A DNA stretch of 64,000 nt from Nautilus pompilius (Eukaryota; Mollusca; Cephalopoda; Nautilida; Nautilidae): the NCBI GenBank assembly GCA_018389105.1, contig JACATO010001736.1, positions 1-64,000 of the forward strand, given 5' to 3'. This document shows positions 63,501 to 64,000 of this stretch, piece after piece (position 1 is the stretch's first letter; each line of letters opens with the position of its first letter). A program made the translations under genes and the position numbers. Under the pieces are notes generated by a model, which saw nothing but the letters and a program-made list of their open reading frames with translations, did no database searches and was not told where the DNA came from.

Positions 63501-64000
63501 CAGAGTGTTTCAAAAAGTAAAGGAAATTTATAAATAAAAGGGGGACCAGGCATCATTTATTGGCCTGCATCACTTTGTGCAGTTCAATAATTCAAGTTTC
63601 TTGATACCATTCTAGTAGAAGCTTTTTGGTTGTTGTGTAACTGCCTGTTGGACCTTGTGATTACTGGCAAATCTTCAACATAAGAAAGAATTTTTCAGGA
63701 GGGTCTAAAGACATGAAAAAAGGATTGGGCAAGATCAATACTATAGGTAGAATGTGGTAGAGGTTCAAAGTGTCAGTCACCACTGTGTGGTCTTACATTG
63801 TGATGCTGCAATAGAACACAGTTAGTGGCACTACAGGAGCATTCTGGTTTATCTTCATCCACTGCTAATGTTCAGTCATTAAAAAATTTATTCACCCATA
63901 CATTTCTCTCCATATTATGCTAACATTCTTCTGTAGATTTTAGCTGGAAGAACCCCTTTAGCTCACAAGAAACTGGCTACAGTTTGCTGCTCTTTGCTCA
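63501..64000 (-). mobile_element. Mariner element, 3' end only (runs off the window)
   Basis: A terminal sequence cagagtgtttcaaaaagtaa starts at 63501, just after TA. Reading inward on the - strand gives the C-terminal part of a mariner transposase. It comprises a HHNVRPHSGD block (family HHDNARPHxA), TYSIDLAQSFFHVF (family YSPDLAPSDFHLF), then RFASNHKVQQAVTQQPKSFY and NGIKKLEL. The second catalytic Asp is Asn and the third is Ser, and stops interrupt the frame, so this copy is dead. The rest lies beyond position 64000. Confidence 0.75.

Noticed and set aside
1..64000. CRISPR arrays, operons, ribosome binding sites, phage or plasmid genes.
   Set aside because: Nothing of the kind is present; spliced genes and animal transposons show this is eukaryotic nuclear DNA.

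Overview
The window is nuclear DNA of an invertebrate animal, most likely a protostome and perhaps a mollusc. It is AT-rich, with multi-exon genes, GT-AG introns of 0.1-6 kb, long microsatellites, tRNA-derived SINEs and many decayed DNA transposons. The phylum is an inference from gene structure and repeat content; no bacterial-style gene or operon is present.

I rebuilt three protein-coding genes exon by exon, and the splice phase agrees at every junction. (1) A FAM234/ITFG3-type FG-GAP membrane protein lies on the + strand (CDS 6602-19314, 13 exons, 1038 aa). (2) Maelstrom (MAEL), the HMG-box and RNase-H-fold factor of piRNA-guided transposon silencing, lies on the - strand (CDS 57210 down to 27672, 14 exons, 581 aa, with an alternative 560-aa ending). 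(3) A small unidentified basic, NLS-bearing protein lies on the + strand (CDS 59249-62337, 4 exons, 165 aa). Genes 1 and 2 converge. Genes 2 and 3 are head to head across about 2 kb.

Layout. 1-6430: upstream region of gene 1 with a Tc1 relic, a tRNA-like SINE, a GC-rich stretch with a perfect CRE palindrome, and GA and CA microsatellites. 6433-19314: gene 1. 19315-27671: its 3' UTR and the convergent intergenic space, with SINE copies and a pogo-like relic. 27672-57210: MAEL. Its introns hold a hAT relic, an endonuclease-bearing element fragment, a SINE, a Tigger/pogo relic, a complete but dead mariner, a hAT relic split by a second mariner-like element, another SINE, a third hAT relic, and a broken copy of a multi-copy CxxC protein family. 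57211-59248: shared upstream region. 59249-62337: gene 3. 62560-64000: a Tc1 relic and the end of a third mariner.

The main points of interest are four. The MAEL gene appears intact despite its transposon load. Its CX2HX7C zinc-ligand motif sits on a 63-nt exon about 20 bp from a hAT relic. The stop codon of its short form lies inside the donor site used by the long form. The neighbouring divergent gene remains unidentified.
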